From Tetradesmus obliquus (lineage: Eukaryota > Chlorophyta > Chlorophyceae > Sphaeropleales > Scenedesmaceae): a stretch of 64,000 nt of DNA. The stretch is from positions 3,444,501 to 3,508,500 of the forward strand of contig CP126192.1 in assembly GCA_030272155.1 (NCBI GenBank), given 5' to 3'. Below the pieces are notes generated by a model that ran no database searches, was not told the origin of the DNA, and worked only from the letters and a program-made list of their open reading frames with translations. A program made the translations under genes and the position numbers. Shown one piece after another: positions 47,171 to 59,361 of this stretch; the stretch's first letter is position 1; each line of letters starts with the position of its first letter.

Positions 47171-49357
47171 CTGAAATCATTGCACAACAGCTGGTGTTGC
47201 TTGGTGACCCCCAGCCCACCTCAGCAGCACACACGCCACAGCCTGCGCACCAAGACAACTGCTATACTATTATATGACAAAACGAGATGACCAGGCAGCA
47301 GCATGCAGGCCTGCACACACATGTGACCGCGGCCATGTTTGATGATGCCGTCTGCATGAGTCATACTGCATGCATCACACCCCTGCCATGATGCCTGTGC
47401 TGCCCAACATCTGTCTGAGGGCATTGGTTCTGCAGCTCTGGATATCTGCCGCTTCTGTTGACCAGCCGAATAGTAATGCCTGATTACAATGCTCCACACC
47501 TCTGCTGGTGCGGGTGCATGTTGTGCTGTGTTGAAAACCGCGCACCACTGAGTCAGGCATGCGCCTTCACTGCCCAGAGCCACCGCATGGCAATAGGACA
47601 TGCGATGCACAAGACGCTGGCACTCCATGCTCAAGCCACACCACTGCTGTGTGGCTCACTCTGCCCAGCATGAGTCATGCACCGCTCGCATGCACAGCAT
47701 GCACAGTTGCTCTTGCCTTATAAGACCGCACCCACCACGCGATGCCTCTCACTGCCGTTTATGCACTACTCGTTGGCATGACATGCGCGCAGCTGCTGGT
47801 GCCTCATGTTCGATGTGCCATTAGCATCATCAGTGTAATGCCTCTCAATGCTGCTGTCACACCGTGCACTTCACTTATGCCCCTCTGCATGCGCCTGTCC
47901 TCACAAAAGAAACAGCTCGACATGCATTATGCAGCGATTGGACTGCTTCTGCACGACACACACATACCCAACATGCTGCTCAACTTACAGCAGTTGAGTG
48001 CCTTCCAAGCGGAGGCAACACCTTGCAGGACACTGCTGCTTCACGGCAAGGACTGCTCAGTCAGCTGCAGCCGTACCGCCCAACGTCGGCACTGCACAGA
48101 AACCCATCTCACACCGTGACAGCTCATCTGCACGCAGCACACTCACTGCCAGCAGCAGCCACAGCAGCAGATCATGGACCAGCCGCGAACATCACTGATG
48201 TGGCCACTAATGCCAGGGTTCCCAACCATCACCATCACCATCACCATCACCAACAGGTCGCACCACAACACTGTCAACAACACAGGTGAGCAGGTGCTTT
48301 GCAGCACCAACTCTCCCTTGTACTCCCACAGGATGAGGTTCACAACAAGAAGCTCCTTTGCAACATGTCCCACTGCTGATTGCAGGTGCCTGCCATGCAG
48401 AAGGCGCAGCTCTCCTGCCATGCAGTGCTTACAGTGGTGCTCGCAAAAGCATCACCTATACACCAAAGCGCAACTGTACATCTGGAAATGATGTGCACCC
48501 TCGGATCTGATAAAAACTCAACCAACTCGCAGCGTGTTGGCTACGCTGTGTGGTAGTACAGCAGTGAGCAGCGCAGCCGCCTGAGCGCGGCACGGTGAAA
48601 AAGATGTTGCCCCGTATGTAGATTGAACTCTTCACAGCACACACAATGGCCCTGCTCTGCAGTATGCAATGCCAAAAGCAGACAAACCCCACACGAAAAC
48701 TGTACGGTGACCAGATGTTAGTACTACGTGCCACTACCAGGATGGTCAACAGAGGTCCCTGGTTCTTCCAGAAACATGCAACTGTGATGCAAACAAACAT
48801 GACAACAAGCAAGCCTTCCCACAACCAAGCACAACAGTCGTGCTTGTACATGCGACTGCACACGCGTGCAGCGCCTCGGGATGCTACCTAGTACGTGAGC
48901 AGATGCCCAGACAAACAGTGAGCCACTGTGAGAGGCTGCAACTGTAGCCACTGCTTGGGCTGTGACAAACCAGATGCAATCAGTCCGAAACTCCAACCAC
49001 AAAGTACATACAATTTCAAGCTAGAAACAAGCCTCCATGCAACCATGATATAAAAAAGCAACAGGACCAGCCGTAAAGCGTCCACAACAGCATATGCCAC
49101 ACCACAGCCCAGCCACAACTGAAGCAGCTGCAAATCTGTGCCCGGAACTTACACCACGCTCTTGCCTTTCACCCACTTACGCATTGGGCTTGCACCATTG
49201 AGCCTTTGGCACGCCTGGGTCCTCTCTGACCTGATGACCCAAAGACGGCCGCCGCCACAGCAAATGAGCAGCAGACAGATGATCGCTGGAACCAGCCCTA
49301 AACCAGCTGCACCTCTCACCCACAGTCATACCATGTACTGCAGACCATGGGCATGCT
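47171..49357. other. Region without a supported gene
   Basis: It may contain upstream exons of the 46100-47170 gene, plus the CBM20 gene 3' UTR (TTACA at 49149-49153). There is an (ATCACC)n-like stretch near 48228-48250. Confidence 0.45.
49149..49153 (-). terminator. Candidate TGTAA poly(A) signal of the CBM20 gene
   Basis: Minus-strand TGTAA about 205 nt after the CBM20 gene stop. It supports that stop as the true end. Confidence 0.45.
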
Positions 49358-52300
49358 TCAGGCATTCACCTCCTGCAGCTGCTGCTCCTGCTGCTGCTCC
49401 TCCTGCAAGCTATCTGGCTCAGGGCTGCTGGCAAGGCTCCTGAACACGTCAGTGGCAGCAGCCAGCCGCCGGTCTGCTGCCAGCAGGCCAGGGTCACAGG
49501 GATCCCCGGCCTCCTGGCGCAGGCTGGCAGAGTGCTCCAGCGCATGCATCACTCGCGCCAGCACCTGCTGCTGCTGCTGCTCCTGCTGCTCCTGGTGGTG
49601 GTGCTCTCCTGGGTGTGGCATTGCAGCCGTTAACAGGTGTGTCTCCTGCTGATGACGTGCATTGACGCAGGCAGCTGGCTCCTGCTGCAGCTCAAATGAG
49701 CCAGCTGCAGTCTGGCTCACTGTGTGCTGCTGCGGCTGCGGCTGCTGCGTATCTGCAGCCGGCACCTCCTGTAGCTCCTGCGCTGCTGCTATTGCAGCAT
49801 TTGCCATCACCGGCTGCTGCTGCAGCTCATCAGTCGCACATGCATCAGTCAGCACGGACTGCTGCGTGCTGCTTGCAGCTGACCCCGCCAGGGGGTGTTG
49901 CGGTTGCTGCAGCACCTTGCCTGCTGCATCCACGCTTGCTGGCAAGTGCTGTGCAGGCAGCGGCTGCTGTGCACTAGCTGGCCCCTGACCTGACTGCAGC
50001 TTGAAATCAGCAGCCACGCGTACACTGTCAGCAGCAGAAGCAGCAGAAGCGGCAGCAGCAGCTGCCTCCTGGGGTAGATTCTGTGTAAAGATTCTCTCCC
50101 TGCTGCTGTCCACTGCATTCGTTATGTCGCCACCACCTGCGGCAGCAGCTGCGCCTGCTGCACCGTCAGCTGCAGCAACTGCAGGGAAGGTACTAGTAGC
50201 CGCAGCAGCTGAGATGCTGTGAGAGGGGTGGCTGTTGTTGCGCGCTGCAAGCTTTGCGCGGCGTTGCGCTTTTGTTGCTGCTGCCAGCAGGCCCCTCCAT
50301 CCCTTGACCATAGCAGCACTGGCTTGGGTGATGGCCTCCTCACTTGCAAAAGCAGCACCCAGTGCTGGCATGCTGCTGCTGCTGCTGCTGCTGCTGCTGT
50401 CAGCCTGAGGCCGGCCCATGTTTGCAGCCTCTTCCCTGATGGTGACAACACCAGCTGCAACTGCCGTCAGCAGCTGCGCAACAGCATTGCCAGCAGCAGC
50501 AGCAGCAGCACCAGCCGCCTCACCACCAGTGCTGCTGCCGCGGCTGTTGCTGTTGCTGCCGCCCGACATCTTTTCAGCCGTGCTGGCACCTGCAGCTGAT
50601 GCTGATGCTGATGCTGCGTCAGCTGCTGCGGCTGCCAGGCTGCTGCCTGCTGCAGCAGCCGCACTGGTGGCAGCAGCTGCTACCTTGGCTAGGAGGCGCG
50701 CAGCATCAGCCCAGCTGGCAGCGGCTGACTTGCTGGTGGCACTTGTGCTGCTGCTGCTGCTGCTGCTGCTGCTGATGCCTGAGCTGCGGCTGTTTTGGTG
50801 GCTCCTGCCAGTTGTGCTGCTTCTGCTGCTGGCGGCGCTGCTAGGGCCGGGGCTGCTGCTGCTGCTGTCGCTGTCGACAAACACTGCCTGCTGCGCCTGC
50901 ACCTGGTGATGCTGACTCCCCTGCTGCAGCTGCAGCGCTGAGTTGTCAGTATGCTGCGCCACCTGCGGCTGCAGCTGCTGCTCCTGCTCTGCCAGTGGCC
51001 TAGAGCTAGCAGCTGATGGCTTTGGCAGTGACACCGGTTGCAGCGGCAGCTGCTGTTCCTCTCCCTGCTGCTGCTGCTCTTTGCCCTTGCTGCTGACGGG
51101 CACTGGTGGCTGTTCAGCTGCTAGCTGCACATGCACAGCCAGCACGTGTTGTGAGTGCTGCGGCTGCAGCCAGCTGTCAAATACCTTGAGGTTAAGCTGC
51201 TGAGGTTTCAGGGTCTCTGCGGGTTTAGGGCTCAGCACCAAGCTGATGTTGGGCCCCTCCTGCCAGAGCTGTGTGCTGCCGTCTTCCCCGATGACAGCGT
51301 ACTTGTACTCAAGCTCAACATTGCTGCAGAAAGAGATCGAGAGTGAATGCAGAAACAACGCTGGTCAGCAGCGCAAGGGACACATGTGGCAGGCATGATT
51401 GTGCAGAACAGCCACAGCCTGTTGCAACAATTGGGGCTGGCTGTTGAAAATCGACACGACTGCTGCTGGCCTATTATCTACACACAACACTCATTAAGAC
51501 AGGCACTACCTGGTGCTGTAATCAAGGCTTTGACAGGCTTCTTTCCAGTTGACGCACAGCATAAGTACAAGTGCGGGCCGGCCATGCAGGGCGAACTGTT
51601 TCTGTGAAATAATCTGTGCAGTCAATGCAAGCACATACCTATCGATTGGTGCTGGCAGTTGCACCGCAGCTTTCCAGTTGTCGCCCTGTTGCCATGTCAG
51701 CCGCACTGCCGCTGCAGTGTCCCAGCTGCCCAGCTCCTGGCAGCTGCCCAGCAGCACCACCTGCTGGCCATACTCTGCACAGTAGTTGATCACGAAGCTG
51801 ACGTCCACCTGCACAAGGAACGGACACCGAGATCAGACAGGTGGCAAGGTGGACACGATGGGCAGCAGCAGCATGGTCTGCAGCATGCCTCCTGCTGCTC
51901 CTGCTGTGGAGCAGCACAAGCGCCCTCATCGTCGCGTGTCGTGTTTTCATGGCTCTTGAATGCATAGCAGGTTGATGTACAACGAAGCAAACAACAAGCA
52001 AGGAGTCCTGCTCGAGCAGCACCTTGCTGGTGACACTGACTTCTCCACTCTGCCGCAACTGCTGCTGTCTCAACTGCGCTTGTCCCGTGCGGTGGACCGT
52101 GGTTTCATAGATACTGCAGTGGGTCTGCAACGCAAAAAGAATGCCGACGCGAGTTACGAGACACAGGGCAACAGTTTGAAAGTGTGCGAGAGTTTCCTTG
52201 CTTAAGTCGAACAGGCAACGCCTGGCAGCGTATGACCCACCCTCACGGTGGATCTTCGCCCAAAATGCTTAAACAATGGCGCTGGAGAGCGCAGCGTCCT

Positions 52301-52360
52301 TGGCCAAGGACTCCGGCAGGTAGACGCCCGCCCTACGTTCACTCTCAGCTGCTGCTCCAT
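49358..52360 (-). CDS. Plastid-targeted CBM20 starch-binding protein with long Gln/Ala-rich region
   Basis: Four exons: 52360-52247, 52124-52023, 51808-51639, 51323-49358; 783 aa. Residues 1-38 (MEQQLRVNVGRASTCRS...) are rich in Arg, Ser and Pro with no acid after residue 2, like an algal plastid transit peptide. CBM20 spans about 70-155: VSFVINY, VVLLGSCQELGSWDTAAAV, LTWQQGDNWKAAVQLPAP, ELEYKYAVIGEDG, LWQEGPNISLVL. The starch-contact Trp residues of the family are present. The remaining 600 residues are Gln-, Ala- and Ser-rich with coiled-coil-prone stretches and no enzyme domain, so it is likely a scaffold or regulator at starch granules. Chlamydomonas SAGA1/SAGA2 share the CBM20-plus-coiled-coil plan at the pyrenoid. 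Orthology is not shown here. Confidence 0.82.
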
Positions 52361-53775
52361 GCTACGTTTGTCGCGAAAGAAAGTAGTTCATTGCACAACT
52401 GTACGTCTCACAGCAGCTGTGCCCCTGGGACCAGGGCACACGACAAGCAAGCAGCAGTAGTGAGCCAAGGGCAGGCGTTTTGCCTCCATACGAGTCTGCT
52501 ATAGCATCAGTTACAAGCCAACATGCATACACTCTCTGCCCCTGCTATAGAGACGTCAAACCCAACGCAGGCCAGCCTTTGTAACAGTCTGTCACAACAA
52601 GGGTTGTGGGTGCATCTCAGCTGAGTGCTTCAAGCCTCACTCCCATGCACACACGTCCAGCAGGCACTGGCAGCTGCAGTAGTACAACGTACGTGCAGCA
52701 CTAACACAGTAACTTCTGTCTGGTAACGATACCTCACGAGTGTACAATGTGCACACAGGAGTGACACTTGCTCAGATGACCAACCCAACTTCAACAACCA
52801 GTCAACAGACGAAAGCGGAAAAGCACTGTCAACCACTGTTGCGGTCAAAGCTTAATTGCAGTTAACCACAGGTACTTAGGCATCACACCTTGCATCCTCA
52901 GGCTGAATGTGCGCAGCCGCACGCCTAAGCCCTGCAACTGCACCAGCAAGGGACCTGATGCAGCAGCAAGCACCTGGCATATGCGTGAGCAACAAGCAAC
53001 ACAGATGCAAACACCAACCATCCAAAAGAGCTTTGCTAACTTGCCATGACACACTCTGCGTGACAACAGCAGCCCACCAGTGCAGCACATCACCAGGAGC
53101 AGTGCCACTGCTACTCAGTGAGTGTGCATGTTGACTGCAACCATACATATGAGCCTGCGAAGTGAACTGCCAGCACAAGGGCAAACCGCACACTAGGCAG
53201 TACAGCCCTGCACAGTTTACCTGAATTTGCACAGTAACCCTACATTTGCACAGTAACCTTGCACGCACATTGAAAAAGACGGCTACGTAACCAGTCTAGC
53301 ACACACATGCCAGCTGCATCAGCGCCACAGCCAACGAGCTGGACACTAGCACATGAGCCTGACAGTAGAGGAGACAAAAGACAAGAAACATGGCATCTAA
53401 AGCTGCACAGTTCTCGTAGCAGCATGCCTGTAGAGTCACAAGTCTGACAGACATGCTAGCATGCCAGCAGAAACCTTGTGGCCACAACCTGCAGCTGCGA
53501 CATCAGCAACCCTGAAACTCTAACACCCTGCTTTCTGAACAAAGCACCTGCAACCATTGCACAGAACGCACATAAGCATTGCTGGGAGAAGCAACAAACC
53601 TGTCCTCAGACACTTCGCAGCCACAGGTGCCGGCACACCCGATGAGATGTGGCATGCGGTCACAACTCAATGGAAGGTGGACACGGCACGCTGCCCGCAG
53701 AAGGCAATCTGCACAGCCCCGCTGACATTTGAAATCACAGTAATATACTGCCGCCTCATCGCTGCTGCTACAGCC
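52361..53775. other. Intergenic: CBM20 promoter and RING gene 3' region
   Basis: 1.4 kb with no supportable exon on either strand. Confidence 0.55.
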
Positions 53776-55456
53776 TCAGCTGGACCGCCTGCGCCTGCGC
53801 CGGCCTGATGCGCGGCTGCTGCTGTTGCTGCCGCGGCCAGCAGCCCTGGTCCTGTACGCAGCGCTGCGTGGCTCAAACCACCCCATGGTGAACTGCACGT
53901 CCCGCATCGGCCACACCGCCTGCTGCATACCCGCAGCCACAGCCTGCTGCTGCCCGCCCGTGTGCACCAGCTGCTGCAGCTGCGATGCTGCAGCTGACAT
54001 GGCCACCTGCAGCTGCAGCATGGGGTGTGCAGCATAGCCAGCAGGCGCGCTGCCAGCTGCCGGTGCGCCCGGCGGCACTACCTGCGCGCCGGCTGCCCCG
54101 AAAGGAGACCCGCCTGCTGCAGCAGCAGCTGCGGCAAAGCCAGAGAACATGGCCGCGCCCAGCGCGCCACCTGCTGCTGCGGCTGCTGCAGCAGCTGCAG
54201 CAGCTGCTGGGTTCACCGACTGCTGGGGCTGGCGGCGCTGGTGCCTGCGCGCGTGGAGGCGCCGGCGGCCCTGCGCCTCTGCTATCTGCCCGAGCGCTGC
54301 AGCTGGCACGGGAATGTCTGCAGCAAGAGGCGCACATGTGTACACATCACAGACACGTTATGGTGCTGCCACTGTGCACCGCTGCGTGCGCGACAGCAGC
54401 TCTCCTCTCCGTAACTATGCCCTTACGCATGTGTGCTAGCCAGTAACAGCACAACAGCATCTGGCAGGCCGAGCAGTACTCAGCTGATGCACACGCCTCT
54501 GTCACAACAAACACAACACATGCACACGCACCTTCCAAGTGACAACATGAACGCATGACAGGCTCGATGCCCTGCTTGCATGCTTTGAGGTGCAATCACT
54601 CTTGCTGACTCACCTTCCTGCTGGAAGCACTCCACCCTGCGCTTCTTCTGCAGTGCTGCCTGGCGCTCCAGCTCCGCCCTGCGGGCTGCGATGCGCTCAG
54701 GGAACAGCAGCTCCACCATGTCCCGCAGCCGCACACACACGCCTGCAGGATTGGGGCAGGGCAGCCAGCAAAGAGCGGCATGTGAGTGTCAAGCCCTCCT
54801 TAAGCCGCATGCCCTTGATTATGGCTCAGCAGGCAAGACACATGGAGCTTTCGGAGCACACCATCACACAGTTTCCTGCAAGCTGTGGCGCAACACAAGT
54901 GCTGCGGACCAGGCAGGGCAGCCCATACACTGCACATGCCGAAATGGCACCTAAAGCACAGCTGGTCGTGGCACCACAGCATGCACGCATGGCACGAGTT
55001 GTGTTGTAGTGGCTGCAAGGAACCTGGCTCACCCAGTTTGTCAAACGACTCTGCAAATGAGCCGCGGCAGACAGGGCATTTGACCCGATTGTTGCCTTGC
55101 TGTCGCTGCTGGCTTCTCCATGTGTCCAAGCAGCCCTTGCAGAAGTCGTGTCCACAGCTGCCTGCATCCAGGAGCACCAGCACGGAAGCAGCAATTGCAG
55201 GTGTAAGGCAGCAAAGCCACACTTGCACAGGGCGCCAGCTCAGCACATATTGCAGGCAGCTGGCTACACTCATAGGACCCTTGGTCTCCGCCGTCTTTTT
55301 ATGTCAGCCACACCATCTACGGAAATTTTACTCACCGACAACTGGGTCTAGCAGCAGCTCATAGCAAATCCCGCAGCAAAGGCTTTCTCCCAGAGCTGCT
55401 GCTGTTTTGGAGCAGCCTGAGCTGGCAGCTGTTTCCCTGCTCGTTGTTGCAGCCAT
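53776..55456 (-). CDS. C3HC4 RING finger protein, probable E3 ubiquitin ligase
   Basis: Four exons: 55456-55336, 55161-55033, 54742-54614, 54317-53776; 306 aa, in phase throughout. The RING begins at residue 31 and uses all expected ligands: CGIC, then CGHDFCKGC, then KCPVC, with the hydrophobic DPVV and Trp (DTW) that contact E2s. A helical segment follows (VRLRDMVELLFPERIAARRA), then a basic stretch (GRRRLHARRHQRRQPQQ), poly-Ala, and an Arg-rich C-terminus. RING E3s pass ubiquitin from an E2 to a substrate; the substrate is unknown. The ATG is 33 bp from the divergent alpha/beta hydrolase ATG. The basic tail could be a nuclear signal (inference). Confidence 0.85.
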
Positions 55457-55489
55457 TTCGGCGCAGTGTATGCGATAGATCAGTGCGCC
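55457..55489. promoter_or_regulatory. 33 bp between two divergent start codons
   Basis: The RING gene ATG (minus, 55456) and the hydrolase ATG (plus, 55490) are separated by only 33 bp. At least one transcript must start inside the other gene, or the hydrolase start is elsewhere. Confidence 0.5.
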
Positions 55490-57638
55490 ATGCAAGCTCG
55501 CACCGCGTTGCGCTCAGAAAGACATTACAGCATCTGCAAGCTCAACCGGCCCGGCGACCTCAGCACATCTTTGATTGATTACAGATACACCCAGAAATGT
55601 CGACTTCCACCAAAATCTCAAGGAACTGTGCAAGCTTGCAAACATGGCGCGCCACACAACCCTTGCAGACAAACAGTGAATGACATCCACCGGCTCCAGC
55701 ATGTCACCTGTGACCTTCCTCGTCATAGGCTAAGCAGATTTTGGGCATCCAGCACAGCATGTGCTGAAACGAGACGATATGATGCTGTCAGGTCGCACAA
55801 GCGCCCTCGCTGCGAGTCAGAAGCCTGGTGAGCAGACGTTCCTGGTGAAAGTCTAGCGTTTGCAGATGTTCGCAGGTCCTTTGATGTTGTGTTTAGCTCA
55901 ACTACTCAAGTTCGTGATCCACAGGAGGGGCAAGAATCAGCGCCACTGGGAGCAGCAGCACCACCAGGTGAAACGCTCATTGGCAATAGCATGAAGCAGC
56001 AAGGCCAAACACTGGCGTATGGGATACGTCTCATTGCTGTGAAGTACATTCGCAGGGCAGCAGTCGTCCATGCAGGCCTGGAAATGAGTGCCAGCAGCAT
56101 TTGGCCCGCGCGCACCTTCACCAGACCCTCCCACGGACCAAATGTTCAGTCTGCCTGCGTTCAAGCTGCTGTTGTTACGATCAAGCCGCACTTGTTGTTC
56201 CAGATTGTTTGACATATGTGTGTTCTGTTTGTTGCAGTGCTGATGGCCCTACGAGGGGTGTGCTGATCCTGCCTGGCCTGGCCAACAATGCAGCAGACTA
56301 TGCAGGGCTGTCAGAGCACCTGCACAACAGGGGCCTAGCGACAAAAGTGGTGCAGGTCAGGCAGCAGTGACGCACTCAAGATCAGCAGCAGCTGTCACAG
56401 GCCGTGAACGCACAAAAGCAGCACATGTGAAGTTCTTGGACACGGGTTGTCTTTGCTGTGGGCCTTTCAAGCAGTGCTGTGGCTACCTCACCCCCCTCTA
56501 ACAGTGCAAGCACCTGCTGCAGGCATCAGCTACCGCTTTCCGAGGTACAGCAGCGCTGACGACGTGCTGCTGCTGTCTTTGCACAGATCGGCCGGCCAGA
56601 CTGGTCCCGCAATGCAGCAGCGCTAGCAGACATGAACTGGTGGAAGGGCACGCTGAAGCCGCGGCCAGCAGTGGACTGGTACCTGCAGCGTGTGTCAGCA
56701 GCAATGGATGAGCTGAAGCAGGAGGTGGACGGCGCACCCATCACCATGCTGTGCCACTCGGTGAGATGAGCAGCAGGGCAGCAGGCTGGCAAGATGTGCT
56801 AGCAGCTGAATGCCGCATGACGGTCTTTGTATAAGTACAGTTGTCAGCGGCTTCAGCCCGCCTCTGTGCCTTCTAAGCAGATGCCTTGACATCGTGATCA
56901 ATGATGGAGTTTAAACTGTCAACTCTCGCCAATTGGACAGCCTGGGGCAGAGGCAGGTCATAGTTGTGCTCAAGCTGCAACAGCAGATTGCTTGCATCAG
57001 CCAGTAGCCTGACATCAAGCAACGCTGCTTTACTGCTGCTATGCGGCAGGCTGGCGGCTGGCTGGGACGGGTGTTCATGCTGGAGTTTGGGGTCACTGGC
57101 ATTGACAGGTGCGGCGCCACCAGCAGCTGCTGCGGAAACCAACTTGGAGGAGTGTGCTCGGCGGAATAGCTTGCACTGCTGTCATGTGCAGAGGATGAGG
57201 CTCTCGGGCTGTGCTCCTGATGCATATCTTGGCACCGCATGATGACTGACGGCTTGTGGTTCTCTGTTGGCTTCTGCACAGCTGGCTTGCAAAACAGCAG
57301 TCAAAATTTGGCACACCAAACACCGCTGTAAAACTGAAGTGCAAAACACAGTGCATGGGTTGACGCTGCTGCATCGCCAGGTACATCACCTTGGGCTCGC
57401 CGCATGCGCCGCCGCCGCCTGGCGTTGAGGGCGTCGTAGACCAGACGCGCGGCATCCTAAACTGGTGCCAGGATGCAGCGCCAGGCGCATACCACCCTGA
57501 GGTGCGGCTGTTGCCGTGTATTGTGTTTGCGTGCCTGCTTGCCATCAACTGCTTGCGGGGCGATAATAATTGTGCTCAGGGAGCTGTGTGTTGATGGCAC
57601 GGTTCAATAGCCGCACATCGGGTCATGCATTGCATGTG

Positions 57639-57680
<42 letters not shown>

Positions 57681-58595
57681 GCGTGGCTGGCCAGGTCAAG
57701 TATGTGACCATCGCTGGGCGCAAGGTGAAGGGCGTGAAGCTGAGCCAGCAGGGCAGCTGGCTGGCCAAGTTTGCAGGGGCAGGCTACCAGCAGGTGTGTG
57801 ACAAAGTGCATCACAACACAGCTCTACAAGGAGCTGCTAGTGCACTGCGCATGTATGGTGTGCATGCCGCACTTTGCCAAGCTGCTTGCGGTGGTTGCTC
57901 CCACGCCTTGCCAGCAACAGCTTGCAGTGCTGCAGCTCATCATGCTTGGCAACCTGCTGCTCTCTTCACGGACTTTGTTTTGTCCCGCCCAATGGTGTAA
58001 CATGCGTAGGCAGTCAGTTGATCTGTTACAAGCACAGCTGCTGCAACTCACAGCTGCTTGGCGCTTGTCCGTTGCATGCAGGTGTGCGGCGATGCCGAGG
58101 TGTGGGGCGACTTCATTGTGCCTGTGCCATCAGCACACTTGGAGGGCGCAGTGAGTGGCCGGGGCAGCTGCTGTTGTGATGCAGTTTGCAGCAGACTTCT
58201 GTGTTCATCAAGCAGACTGCGGCAAAACTACAGTATGGTAGGCTGCTCTGGCGATAGCATGCAGCAGCACCATAAACACATGTGCCAGCAGTGATGTGTA
58301 GTTGATTCCGTGTCAACATGGCTGTCGCAACTGGAATGCGGTGCCTGCTGCCGCCGCTGCTGCTGCTGCTGCTGCTGCTGCTGATGCTGATGCTGATGCT
58401 GCTGCTGCTGCTGCTGATGCTCAGATCAACGTTGACATCGACGACTGCTTCCACTCCCCGCTGGGCACCAAGCTCAAGTTCTTCGGGCCCTGGTATGGCA
58501 GTGATGAGATGGTGGACCAGTGGATGCACTACGTGACAGATGACTGGGACAGCCTGCAGCCAGGCTGGTACGAGGAGCATGCAGACGGCAGCACC

Positions 58596-58630
<35 letters not shown>

Positions 58631-58688
58631 TTCTGCTGGCAGCAGTGAAGCAGCGCCTGTGGGTGCTGGAGTGCCAGAGCAAGCATGA
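55490..58688 (+). CDS. Alpha/beta hydrolase, lipase-like
   Basis: Eight exons: 55490-55827, 56238-56355, 56587-56760, 57050-57108, 57381-57501, 57695-57793, 58082-58150, 58425-58688; 413 aa, with phases agreeing at every junction. The first exon (113 aa) is Arg- and Ser-rich (MQARTALRSERHYSICK) and looks like an organelle leader. The fold starts at GVLILPGLANNAADY (beta strand and oxyanion loop). The nucleophile elbow is CHSAGGW, with Ser 210. Later pieces are VDQTRGILNW, KYVTIAGRK and GDAEVWGDFIVPVPSAHL with an Asp and His 322, completing a triad. Plant homologues are annotated as alpha/beta-hydrolase superfamily, some as lipase- or PGAP1-like. The substrate is unknown. The tail is acidic, then poly-Ser. 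Exon 1 is joined by phase and donor only, so it is the least certain part. Confidence 0.82.
57640..57678. repeat. (CTG)13 tract before hydrolase exon 6
   Basis: The run lies 16 nt before the CCAG acceptor at 57694. A similar CTG/ATG tract at about 58355-58420 precedes exon 8. Confidence 0.9.
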
Positions 58689-59356
58689 GGGAAGGGAGAG
58701 TGTTGTACATGTATCCGACACGGGTGTGTGTTGTCTTCCTACCGTAATGTAGTAGGGCAGCATTTTTGGGTTGCATTGAGTTTGACAACATAATACAGCT
58801 TTACTTGGATGGCGGATTTGCTTGTTCAGACTGCTCAGTGTTTCGGGCAGTGGCTGGCGCAAGGTATGGTGCATGCTGCTGCGGCGCGTGCTGTATTGCT
58901 CTGCATCTGATCACCAGTGTTTGGAATGCTGGCTCAGACGCTGGCACCACAGTGCTGCATATGTATGGCTGAACAGCGCAACAGCAAGTAGTGAAGGCCA
59001 AAGTTTGAGGCCAGCACAGCCTGTGACTGGGGGTTGTTCAGCCTGGGGTGCAAGGCGGTTGTGACTACCACCTAGCATGCAACTTGCTGTTGCTGTTAAC
59101 AGCAACGTTGCTGTTGCTGTTACTGCTGTTGTTCCTGCGGTATTGGCACGTGTGGACCCGCTAGGGGCGCCCCGGCGTGCGTGCGTATATAGCCGACCTG
59201 ATTATTGCGGCGATGTATGCAAGTGGCCAAGTGTGTCCTGCATTGTGCTTGGCCTGCGATCTGGCTACGGTTAATGCTTCAGATGAGCAATTGGGAATCT
59301 GGGGACAGCTGTCTTACAGCGTAGCTGCGTACTTTGACTGAAGTCCATGTGACACA

Positions 59357-59361
59357 TGTAA
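59357..59361 (+). terminator. Candidate TGTAA poly(A) signal of the hydrolase gene
   Basis: The first TGTAA after the stop, about 670 nt downstream. Confidence 0.35.

Noticed and set aside
46399..49366. Joining the CBM20 gene to the 46399 exon across a 3 kb intron
   Set aside because: Phase allows it, but the CBM20 frame has its own stop with a poly(A) signal 205 nt later, and other introns here are much shorter.
55884..55971. ATG at 55884 as the hydrolase start
   Set aside because: Its frame reaches a donor in phase 0, whereas the next exon needs phase 2; the 55490 exon fits.
59186..59191. TATATA box suggesting a gene near 59200-60200
   Set aside because: No frame with ATG, splice signals or coding character follows it.
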